In this document: positions 34,669-46,600 of the stretch, in pieces
How the letters are laid out: each line of letters starts with the position of its first letter
How positions within the stretch are numbered: position 1 is the first letter of the stretch
Assembly: GCA_019055375.1 (NCBI GenBank)
Contig: JAHQIW010000268.1
Span: 22,133 to 86,132 of the forward strand
Direction: 5' to 3'
DNA: 64,000 bases
Source: Parelaphostrongylus tenuis
Lineage: Eukaryota; Nematoda; Chromadorea; Rhabditida; Metastrongylidae
Notes under the pieces: model-generated
Databases searched by the model: none
What the model was told of the DNA's origin: nothing
What the model saw: the letters and a program-made list of their open reading frames with translations, nothing else
Position numbers and translations under genes: made by a program

Positions 34669-37600
34669 CTGAAAAGTGACAAAGACAATAGAGTTCTTTC
34701 CTCTTCTCTACCTTCTAGAGAATAGAGATCTGTAAGGCAGACATAAAAAAAGCTATTAGGTGTCTGACTTTAGAATTAATGACAAGGCTGCTATGCTTTG
34801 AAATCATCATCAATATACTTGCCGTACTCGTTTTGCCATTTGAAATAAACACTTCGGGTGATGCGATGCAACCGTCAAATATACGCTCCCCATCACATTT
34901 ATACTTAAACCATCCCTCGGTCCATCCAGGTACTGAAGAAACAGTTATTTCTTGTTTCCTTATCTACCTAGAAATATTTTGCCGTGAGTGCAATAAAAAC
35001 AGTTGGTCTTTTCAAAACGCGTGTTTTTATCATTTATTGATACGGTGGGTTATTATTCGGCGTCGATTCCTTCATGGAAGAGTTTAGCCTCAAGGTATCG
35101 GCTGAACCGAAAGAGAATGTGCTAGCGTTTGTGTAGCATTTATTAGATCTCACAAACGTCTCAAAACATTTTTTATCATTATCAGACTATTACTGTTTCT
35201 GAGAGAGGTCTATAAGAAGCGGTCGAAAAAAATGAAAAGGCATTGAAAAGGTGCGATTAATTTCATCAGTCACAAGCTTGATTACTGATCATCGTAATGC
35301 CAGAGTACTCTGTCACCTGACTTAAGGTGTTTAGTATTCGACGTCGATTTCTCTAGGGTGGGGCATAGCCTCAAGGGATCGGCTGGACCGAAGAGACTGT
35401 GCTACCGGCGAGTCCTGATGAACGAGTCAGACGCCTGTCTAGCACTCATCAGAAGTGAAAACATGCTCTATCATTGATTACGTGTCATTATCAAGACAGT
35501 AACGGCTCAAAGGTGTAGGCTGACACTTCTTACTTCTGTGGCGGCGTCCGCACATAAAATCTCTGTGCACATGGAGAACCGTTATCGAGACCATTCCATC
35601 CGCATGCTGTATACACTCCATAGGAGGTTTTCCTTGAATCTGTACAGAACATTAACTATAGATTTCAAAACCGACAATCTATTACCTCGGCATGCTTCAG
35701 TAATTCTCAATTCTTCTTCTCAAGCCAAAAGCGAGGTGTTATTTTTGATTCAACAGGTGACGTTTTGGCAGCTCGCCATCCTTACAGTTTGGAAAGATCA
35801 AGTTGTCTACTATCCAATCAGTCAAACATCTCCATTACCCTTTTTGAAAAAATCACCACACCTATATTTCAATAGCATCAAGCACTTAAAATCAGCTATC
35901 AATATACTCACCGCTTTTTTATATGTGTTCCACTGGTGATTCAAGTGGAAATAACCGGAAGGAGATCACGTAAGCTCGTAATGAGCCCTACCCATCAAAG
36001 CAACAGTCATATATGCTGGCCCATATCTTGAATGATAACGAGACATTCTTCGCTGCGCTTTAATGTTCCTGCATGAAACATCAGCGCGAAAAATTCTGGA
36101 AGCATTTTGGATTAACACCACCAATCCAACTATGAACTGCCGAGAGTAATGCCTCGTAATCACTTGTGATATAAGCCAGTATATCTGACTGTTGTTTTGA
36201 TAGCAGCGGTTCATTAGGATCCTTTGTGATCTCCTTCCGGTTATTTCCACTTGAATCATCTAATGGAACACATATGAAAAGCGGTGAGTATATTGATACT
36301 TAATTTTGTGCTTGATGCGATTGGAATATAGGTGTGGTGATTTTTTCTAAAAGGGTAATGGAGATGTTTGACTGCCTGAATTGAAGGCAACTTGACCTTA
36401 CGAGGCTCTAGAGAAAGTGAACTGCCGAAACGTCAGCTGTTGATTAAAGAATATAATAACACCTCGTGTTTGGCTCAACTAGAATATTGAGGAATTAACC
36501 ATAGAATTTTCACTGTTAAAAAGAAGAAGATTAAGAAGTTCCTTACCGAAAGGAAAACAAAAGGACAACGTAATAGGACAATGTATTTTGAGCCTTTAAA
36601 AAGTCAGCAATTTTTCTCGCCAGTTCAAATCAGTGGAGTCCTACCAACCACATTTGCTCCATTGCTTAAAATATTATACATTCTGTTCGGAGTGACACAG
36701 TTGATGAACAATACTGTTCCTTTTTTGTCACAAGTGTACTGGAGCGGTCCCTCTACCCATATCGATCCTGTAAAGGTCTCACATTTTCTCACATCTGAAG
36801 CGTAATGATCCAACTATCCGATCGAAACATGAAACAAAAAAAAATTTTACTATGTGTTTTTTCTTGCCGCAAAAACTTTCATGATGACTCAATCTTTCAA
36901 TGATAAACGATTCGCATGATTGAAAACATCATCTTTAGAGAATGTGGACTGAACTGTGAATGTTGAACCTCGGCCTTAATCAACTTTTCCACACTGAGCC
37001 TATATTTATAAAGAACTTACCTCTAATCATATTAATTTCTCTGTAATCAGTACACTTCGTACACCTCCATTGCTCGAACAGGTATCATCACCAAACTAGA
37101 ATTCAGTCTCAACAAACGGAAAGCAACTTTCCATCACATTCACCGCTTCCTAAGAGACCAATGAGTTGCTCAAGTGGGGCCAACTGTGCAGCGACACTTG
37201 CACTGCTGACTTCCCCGCATCAAAATGGCAGTCGGCTCATATGACTCGTGATAACGAGGAATTCCTCTCATCGGCTAATTCTTTGTTTTATTTTCAATGA
37301 ATCCTCAAATTGTGAATCATCAGTGTTTCAGTAAAACGACTTGTCTCTTTGAGAACATTACTTTAATCTTTTGCATAATGTAATGTAGAACATGTGCTCT
37401 CCAACATCGTGCTTCTACATTCTACATCCAAAAGGCTCTGAAAAAGCACCCCTCACCTTGAGTCCTGTTTTGTCCATTGTGATCTTTGCAGTTTGCCCTA
37501 TGGTTTCGACCAGTACCATCGATCACTGTTGATTTGTCGTTGTCATCCTTCTCACATTCTATAATTTTTCCATTCTCCTAAACAAGACACATTGCATATG

Positions 37601-40600
37601 TTAAAGACGAAAACTATTTTATTTGACCGCTTTATAGCGATGGTATGAGAGTACAAATATACCAAATGATGTTTACTGATGTGCAAACTTTGCATCAGAT
37701 GGGATTTGAACGCGCATTTTACCCTATCCCTATTCACCCTATACCTACAATGAAGATTTATGAAGAACTCGTAGAAGCTACGTCAATAAGAGATGAATCC
37801 CTGGTCTTCGACTAGTCCTGTTCTATGCACAATTTGCTGGCTTCTAGGTATAATGATGAATCAATGATTATGTTGGATTCCTGTTGAACGCAATGAGCAG
37901 AACTTAGCTAAAATATTATCCAGCCATTACTCCAACTATGTCACTTTAAACATCTCGCATTCAGTAGTGATAGCAAGTGCCCTTATGGCAGTTTATTGGG
38001 ATCTCTGGTTTCTATAAACGTTACTTCTGTAGATATTTGCTGAAAACTTTCAGGATAATCGGTTGACGCCGCGATTTTGCCATTAAACCATCTCATTCGT
38101 AGTTAACATGCTCTATATCCGTGCTTTCATATGAAAGAGCCGAAGGGCGTATGAGGCTTAATGGCTACTATTTGTTTTAGTCCTTTAAAAACATTTGCTT
38201 TCGAAAAACCTACTGGCACCACTTCGCCAGGTGCTAATAATTTTCCAGATGGTGTGACGCAAGCAATGGCCTTCTTGATACCTCCTTCAATGCATTCAAA
38301 CTGGAGTGACCCTTCCGTCCATTTAGAACCTGCAAGCGATTTATAGCATATATTCTTTGCTTTCTCACTTTTAATATAAAGAATAAGGTGAATAAGGCGC
38401 TATCTTTTGTTTTACTAAACATTATCATATCGACAACCAATGATATTAATTAACCAGTAATACACGACACCGATGACGAGAAATTATCAGCTATAACGCT
38501 GACCTCTACACTGAGTGTTAGACTATAGCATAACTTCACTAATCAGGAGTTGTGAAAGGATAGGGCGAGTGATTCGACTTTCTCTTCCAGCTTCTTTTCG
38601 ATAAAGTTTGCCCAACCTCGTGCATTTGCACACTTTTCACCGTGAAATGTGACTGATAACCAAGCAATCACATAATATTGCCATATGTCATTCCTCGTAT
38701 TAGTAAATTAAATTTTTCTTCTCACAATTTCTTTCGTTTTATATTATTTGTACACTTCATAGGACAAGACTGAATTAACCTACTGATGCCGTGTGAAAGT
38801 CATGACAAGTGACGATCGTGCATTATATGTCTTTAATAGAGGGCCATGTTGTTTTCTGTTGTTCGCATAATGGACGCTACTGTTTTTTTCAACAATGTGC
38901 AATACTGTTCTCATTCGCTAGCATTTGTACATTCGAGACTTGGCACATTTTGTGTGAATTCATTATTTCCTATCACTTCACTATTCTCTATTACATCACT
39001 ATTTGTCCGTTGCTGTCGTATTCTAGTTACTATCCGTTTTCGCTAACATTTCATATCCTCCACACCGCACCATCACTGAGGACGGAAGGGATATGGTTAT
39101 ATTTCAGCACTATACTTGATCCGTCATCACAGTTTTTTACACTGGTCGCATCCCAGTACTTCTAGCATTCAATTACTTTTGTCTTCTTCTTGAACGGCGT
39201 AAAATATCCTTCGTTTCGAGTGTTTTCTTAAGACCACAGCTCAAATTTCAATATGCCTAAATTATTTTTTGAGTCACGCATGTCACTGGTCTATCAAAGA
39301 GGGCTGATCTATAGAACCCGACTTATAGAAAAAAATAGTTATCAGGCATATTGAAATTTGAGCTGTGGTCTTCAGAAAACACTCGAAACGAAAGATATGA
39401 TATATTAATTATACTAGCCAAGAACAATCAAGTGTACAACGCTCTGTGTTCGGTGATAATTTCATTGGACATAGAGTGTGTAAAACGTTCGTCGTCGCTA
39501 ACTCTTAGTGTGGGATCTGGAGCACCCACACAGGATTGGCAAAAGACGAGAAATGGTAACTGCCCGACTGACGAGACCGTAAGATCAAAACACTTGTATC
39601 GGGCTCTATAACTCAGCCCTCTTTGATAGAACACTGACATGCGTGGCTCAAAAAATAATTATCTGGCGTAGAATACTGACTGAGCGAGTCTCTTTGCAGT
39701 CTCGAGGATAGCCTTGCTGAGGCGTTCCATAGGGAATTGTTGTTGACTGCCGGGGACAGATGGGGGCGGAGGTAGGCTCCACGGACGCCGCGACGAGCAT
39801 CACAATCACTCGGCCGTGGCTCCCCAGATAGTTATCGTATTACGGCGATATTCGATCTTAACTTGAAGACCTTTTTCGCAATATTTTCGACATCTCCTCC
39901 TTGTATCCACAGCACAATTGCATGAAACAGAGACATTCTAGTAATGAACATTGCTTTCATTCAACAAACTACCTAAGCCCGACATAACGATGCAGGCAAA
40001 CGTAAACGTACACTTGAAGTTTTCTGTTTTGATTGTCTGATTGTGTTAAAATACTAGTTCCGTCTTGTCTCCAGTTTTTTCACCTTGATCTTTTGTACAT
40101 CGACTTTCTGGTTCAACGATTGAAGTTTCTGAAGTTGGAAGCCATTCCAGTTGGTTACGAAAATGATAGGAAAAGCATAAGCATTATGCCGCGCTGTTGT
40201 AAGGAAACTTCTGAGTGTCGCAATCCTTTCTTTCAGTGGTTCTGACAAGTTTTTTTTTCATAGTTTGAGTACAAAACCTCTTCTCAATAGTCACCCTATG
40301 CTTTCTAGATGTACGGTGAATCTGTGTCCCTTACTCGCATCTAATCCCGTTGACAACTCCATGACCTAAGTTTCTTGAAGCTCGTGTGATTTTTCGATCC
40401 AATTTAGAAAAATTACCTTGAGCCCTACTGCGCCCATCGTAGTCTTGACAAGAAGTTTTGGGAAGGCTCTTCAGTGTTATGGAGCCGTTTGCTTCTTTTT
40501 TACATTCTCTTTTAACACCATGCTCCTAAACTAGGGTCTTCACATTATGCAAAGTGGTCGAGACAGAAAAGCAAAAAAAATATTTTCATTTTTCCAGTTT

Positions 40601-43600
40601 CGTAGCGGACTCAAATACCTAGTGCATATAAAGAAGAATTTTTCTTCCTGACCCATAAAATCTTGCCATCTTCGTTCGTTAATCGATTATTTTCAAGAAC
40701 CTCGTCGTGGACAGTCAATATATAGTCTGAGAGAAAGGTTCTGAACTTTACGAGCTTTGACATGTCAGTGACTTACATAGTTTCGGCGGTGTTGTCTGCC
40801 TCGTCAGAGCCACACGCACCACCGGTCAATCCCACATAAGAGAGAAGGGAAGGCACAGAATTGTAAGACAAAGCAGAGTAAAATATTGCGTGAATCTTCT
40901 ATTGTTGATGGCACGCGATTTCTTATTTAGACATTGTCCTTTGATCTTTTTTTTTGAAGATCTCATTATGCACATAACATGTAGTGAAAAAGCCCAGACA
41001 ACGATTCCTGCTTTCTGGTCTCAATGCGCTTTTCTTCTCGCTTCCTACTCTCTGTGGTTGATTGGTGGGGTGTCTGGCTTTGATAAGGCGGACGAGACCG
41101 CCGCAGCATACGTAAGCGACTAACATGTCAAACCCCGAAAAGACTGAAAGAATTCTATCAAACTACAGAATGTCATCTTCAGGTAATAGCTCCTGTGAAT
41201 TATTTAAAAGACATGCATAGTAGTCAGATGGCCTATTTTTACAATTGGCATTCTAACTCTCTGTCATTTTAGGTAATTCTGACAATTAAGTACACCAAGC
41301 AACATCATGGTTTTTTTTTCAAATCGGTGTTATGCTTTAGCACACGATTGATGAACAGTTTCATATAAACAGTTGATGTACCGATTTTGTAGTTAGACTA
41401 CCTATCCCACTGTTAACGGACTCCATTCGTGTCCCTTCCTTCACAATAGGCCTAAGGAATTACGGAATGACGTGGCCAATGTTCATCCTAGACTTTCAAA
41501 AACGTCTATATTTGGCTACTAACCGACTTCAATTCACCGACTGCAATTAACATCCCGTGTGATGTAAAACAACCAATCACTTTGACGCCTTCTTCCTTAC
41601 ATCCGAGCTGGAATGATCCTGCTCTCCATTCAGAATCTGAATAGAAAACCATTGTCTAATTTGCTTCTTTCTTACTAAACATTCTTACAACAATAGATCG
41701 ATGTGCTCGAAAACTGCTAATTCATTCAAAAACGCTGTATTCTTTTACAGTAGATTTGAAGTCATGGATTATCATTTTTACAAACGTACTTCGACTGCTG
41801 ACCGATTTCCACCATCCACGCTTTTCAAAAAATACCTTGATCTCTCTCACGTCCTTCATTATCCTTGCACTTAAATCTATCAACAGCTTGAAGGACAAAA
41901 ACCCCCTTTCCCATACTCCTTACATTCCATCCACCATGAACTGGGATTTAATAAAAAAGTTAGTTGGCTATCAGGAGGCTACCGTTATAGCAACATCGGC
42001 AAGAGATCACAATCAACATTTCGACGTTTGAACCGTCAAAGTCAAGAGTTCAGAAACTACCCAGAAGTGTCTCTTCTAAGAATACATTCGTTGATGACTT
42101 GAAGAGGAATACATTCGTTTACATTTGAGAAGACATTCGTCTGATTCATAAGCAAGCCACCGCCACATAATCCTCCGAGCTTGTGAAAGACTAGTGAGAC
42201 GACAAATAATCTCAAAACGATAAGAACAGCACTTATGATCAAAGGCGTTTGTATAGAATTTTGGACTCGCGTTACCAGATGACTACCGAGAAGCTCTGAG
42301 AATTAAGAAAACAAATCGCTATTCACTATCCATTATGGTATGACCTGCCGTCACAATTGTTACAATCTTTTCGGCACTTTCCGTGTTCGATTCATTCATT
42401 AACATTTATCGCTGCAATAACCTTCGAACATTTCGTATGTTAGTTCAACTACCGCTTAACATTCTCGCCCTTTTCATAAAGGTCGTAGAAAACTGACTAA
42501 TTTGATCTTTTTTTGATCCCTGAGATAGAATGAATATCGTTTAGGTGCTGTACATTCTTATTTGTTATCCGACAAATAAATAGTTCTAACGATGACAGTA
42601 AAAACTTGATATGTGTCCAATGAAATTTTTGCAACCTCAAAGCGCTACAATGACCAAAATTTTCGCTTGTGCTAATTGTGAAGGATGTTTTTATTCATCT
42701 GTTTAACGCCAATTTATGGTCATATCACTACAACAATCGATGCCGCATCGCTAACGATCTATATCGTAGCTTAAATGCAACTTCTTATAGTAGTAACAAC
42801 CTAGTGTGCTTTCACACGACTTTCGATACATTTGAAAAATTGCTGCACATCCGACGAATTCAAAGATTTAGAACTCGCTTTGTGCCACGATTTTCTGCAA
42901 ATTATAAAGATGGGCCATTCAGAGAATTTAACGGTGAAATAATTTAGACTAATAAGACCATAGCGTTATTCACCTCACACATAGAAAACCCCTGCTATTT
43001 CTCTATTTTCACAATTCGTCTTTTTTGAGACTCACTCAACAGGAACCTTTCCGTCCATGATTTATCAAAATATATTTCTTTATCAAAACTGTTGTTTTTC
43101 TAGCAACCATTGATTCTACGCTATCTAATTTAGCTACCAATTTATTTCAGGTGACTGTGTTCAAACCCTTGCTCTTTAACATTTAGTATATTCTGATTAA
43201 TTTTTTGAAACTTGCTATGACATTTCAGTGGTGGGCGTACGTCGATCAGGAGGACTGCTGTATGACATGTTACCATCCTTGAGACATCGACTGAAAATCA
43301 CTCTAGACCGCGATATCAAGTAATCTTGTCACTTGAAGTGGAGTGACACATCTTTGGCTCCGCTCTCATCAGTTATAGGTTAACGATGAACCGAAAAGCA
43401 TTTGGTACCGATGAGGCGTGCGAGAAAGATGAAGCGTACGTCCACCGCTCGAAATACCATGTCAGACCTCTGGAGGGCTTCAGAAATCTATCGTGCTGCC
43501 AACAAAATTCTGCTTTCGGATTTTTTCGAGACCGGTTTTATAGATGGTTGATAAAGGGCTTAAGAGATCACACAGCACTACAGCCGTTTAAAGGAAACAT

Positions 43601-46600
43601 TGAACCGTTACTCGATTTTCAAACATTATTTATCAAGGAACTCACCCCAACGACAATTTTTTGTTTTTGATACTGGAAAAATGGCTTTTTACCATATGGA
43701 TGACCATCACATGGCGTCCTTCTGATGGTTTTTACCGATCGCAGCAGTACTCTGCTATAGTATCCTTTTGTCCAATTCCACATACGACCATCAATCAACC
43801 CTTGTTCGTTCAATGGCACCTTGAAAATTTTTGAATGTATTATCTATTTGACACTCTACACAAAGCATTAGATTTTTATAAGCAAATATGAGGTTTTCTA
43901 TTACTGATGAATCAACTAGCATTTGATATTAGTTCAATTATCAATAAAAAAGCCTTCGTTTAAACTAAAAATAAAATCTCATGCTACCCAATGGTTGGTG
44001 AACAAGCAAGAGAGGTTTATGCGTTGTTGAAAGGCGCCTTTCGCCATCAAACCATATTCTTATGAAAATGTGGTAATGCTAAATATAATTCTAGTTTGCA
44101 TTTCTCGCTCTATGTTTCGCTGCTGATGACATATTACTTGCTGTCTTTTTTACTTTTAGCTTTTGAGTAAGTAAAAGATGTTGGTCGTGAAATAGTAATT
44201 GCCTTTCTAAGCAGTGAATTTAATGGTTTTAAAGCAGCATAGGCAAGTCGCAACAACAAAAACCTTTCTCCATAAACTTATTAACGAATGTACAGTTCAG
44301 TGATGATTCACGAAGTTTCATAAAGGACACGCTTCAGCAATGCATAAGCCGCAGTTACTTTTGAACCAACTTAATCAGGTCATGGAAAAAACAGTCATCA
44401 AAGGTGATCCTCCTAAGAATGCATGAGATGCTGCAGAATGACTCAATGTCGATCATTATAGAAATTTAAAGCGAGTTGCACAAATGATTGTCTGAATTCG
44501 CAATCAATTTGGCAACCTATTTAAAGAGAGTGTAACTCGATATACATTGTATGTAACATATATTTCATCCTAAGATCTTATGGACCACTCTGGACGTTCG
44601 ATCGTTGCTTTTCTGCTGCGCGTTCAATATGTCTGAAGCAGTTCTTGTTCAGTTTAGAAGCTAACAATGGTGTCAAGCGTTCCTCGACTTTTTAGCACAC
44701 TTTCGATGCTCCTGGTCGTTTCCAAGCCACTTTCTTTCTCCAGCTTATTCTCAAGTCAGATCGCCCAATGCGCTGGTTTTCCAAATCTTCCTAGAGCATT
44801 TGAATATGTTTTTCTTCTGCTCGTTTAAGTATACAGAGCCATTCCCTTTTATGTGCATCGTCTTTGTGAGATTTAGTCGAAGACGATTTTCTACACAAAC
44901 ATTGTCAAAGTGTGCTATCATATGACCTGTCAAGATGCTGCTTGGTGCTATAAGAATATGCTGTCAGTTTAGCAAAAATGGTGCGAGGACTGGCCTTTTA
45001 TTTTCTTCCTAATACTGCGCCATTCCAATGTTCACATAACGTTTTGGATGGTGACAGTGAATAATTTTGGTGATATAGTATTCGCCTTGCTTTACCAATC
45101 CTTCAAGTGGATTGTTGATAGAAATAGTTAAATGTTCTTTTTCGACATAAATATTCAGTCAAAACATATGCTAATGTTGAAGCAACAGAAAACTTTGGTT
45201 GGCACCTGCGCAAATGATGAATTGCAAATGCGTAAGGGACTCCAGATCTCTATAGCACTCAAAAATCCTCCTCTATTGTGTTTAGACGCCCGATTGCTCA
45301 AAGGTTCTATAGCTGTTTTCAACGAGAGAAAAACATTTTCTTAAATAGAAACAATCTTTATTACTCCGGCGACACTTCGAGAAGTGTTGTCTTGGAGTCT
45401 TATTCATTGAAGTGAGGTAAATGGCAAAATGACGAAAAGCGCTGCAAATTCTCTCCAGTTTTTAGTACTTTTCCGTTATCCGCACCCTGCCTCGACTCCT
45501 TGAGTAGAACGTATTTTTTGGTCGATTCCAGTGTTCGAGTAGTAATTCGGTAGCTTGAGTCAAAAAAATTTGAATGATGTGTTTCATTTTCAAGCTATAT
45601 CACTATGCTGAATAAGTGAAATTAATGTTTTGTTTACCATTCGGGCATTTCTTGCTAACCAGAGCTTGTTCTTTAGATTCTCAATAACTAACCGATAGTT
45701 CAAATTTAAAGAATTCCACCAATGATGTTTTGAGTGTTTCATTTTCAAGCTATATCACTATGCTGAATAAGTGAAATTAATGTTTTTTTTACCATTCGGG
45801 CATTTCTTGCTAACCAGAGCTTGTTCTTTAGATTCTCAATAACTAACCGATAGTTCAAATTTAAAGAATTCCACCAATGATGTTTTGATCTCTAGGATTG
45901 ACTATTTGGTGCAGCAACCAAAAGAAGATTGCCTTTCTCAAAACTGGATTGTTTTCGTTATCCACACCCTAGTCGACTATTCAGAAAGCGTATTCTCTGG
46001 TCTTTCTCAATGTCAGTATAGTCATTCGATTTATTAAATATTTTATTTTATTATATATTATATTTTATCATATAATATATTTTCAGTAGCTAATCGATAA
46101 TAAATCGCAAGAATTCCATTGACATATTTGATTTTTGACAGACTTTGTAGTGCCTTGTAACATCGATAGGAAGATTGGGTTTTGGCACGCAGGGTGTGTT
46201 TTGAAGAGGCTATGCTGTAATCCTATCCGGGGACGCGCGCTCTATTACTACACCACAAAGGCATATCGCCGAAGCGTGGTGGCTTGAAATTGATGTCCCT
46301 CTGCACGAAACCTAACATTTTTTTGGCCGCTACAGCGCCAATCAAAAGTCCTTTCAATAATCAAGAGCGCTATAGGATTCGTCGAGATTTATGCTATCGA
46401 ATGACTGCTATAAGTCTAAAGGAAAATTTTTTCAGCGAGAAATGTTTGAGGAGTGACGAAATATTTTTGCTCTGGCAGCGCAACAATGCAGAGATACTAA
46501 AGACAAGGCGCACCATTGCAATCTCTGAGAATTGAGCTATTAGACGATTGCTGAAGAATGAAAAAAGAGTAAAAGGCGCGTTCTTCTCAAGGGATCGAAG

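Larger units (their letters stand above)
39130..39826 (-). mobile_element. SINE2 copy split by a ribozyme-bearing insert
   Basis: The SINE2 3' part is at 39130-39205 and the tRNA-like 5' part at 39664-39826. The point of rupture, GGCGTAAAATA on the left and GGCGTAGAATA on the right, is a near-perfect 11-base direct repeat, single in uninterrupted copies (62.03 kb). Confidence 0.7.

Noticed and set aside
34823..34936. Use of the GTATAT donor for exon 10
   Set aside because: It would leave phase 1, and the only acceptable next exon (34582-34668) needs phase 0.
38809..39165. Hydrophobic 118-residue plus-strand frame, possible membrane protein
   Set aside because: Hydrophobicity follows from T-rich composition, and its end runs into SINE2; no start context or homologue recognised.
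43400..43450. CCGATGAGG...GAGAAAG as a further hammerhead
   Set aside because: Stem II does not pair next to the core, and no stem I or III could be drawn.
45581..45888. CRISPR-like repeat
   Set aside because: Only two long adjacent units without spacers; a simple tandem duplication in a eukaryotic intron.
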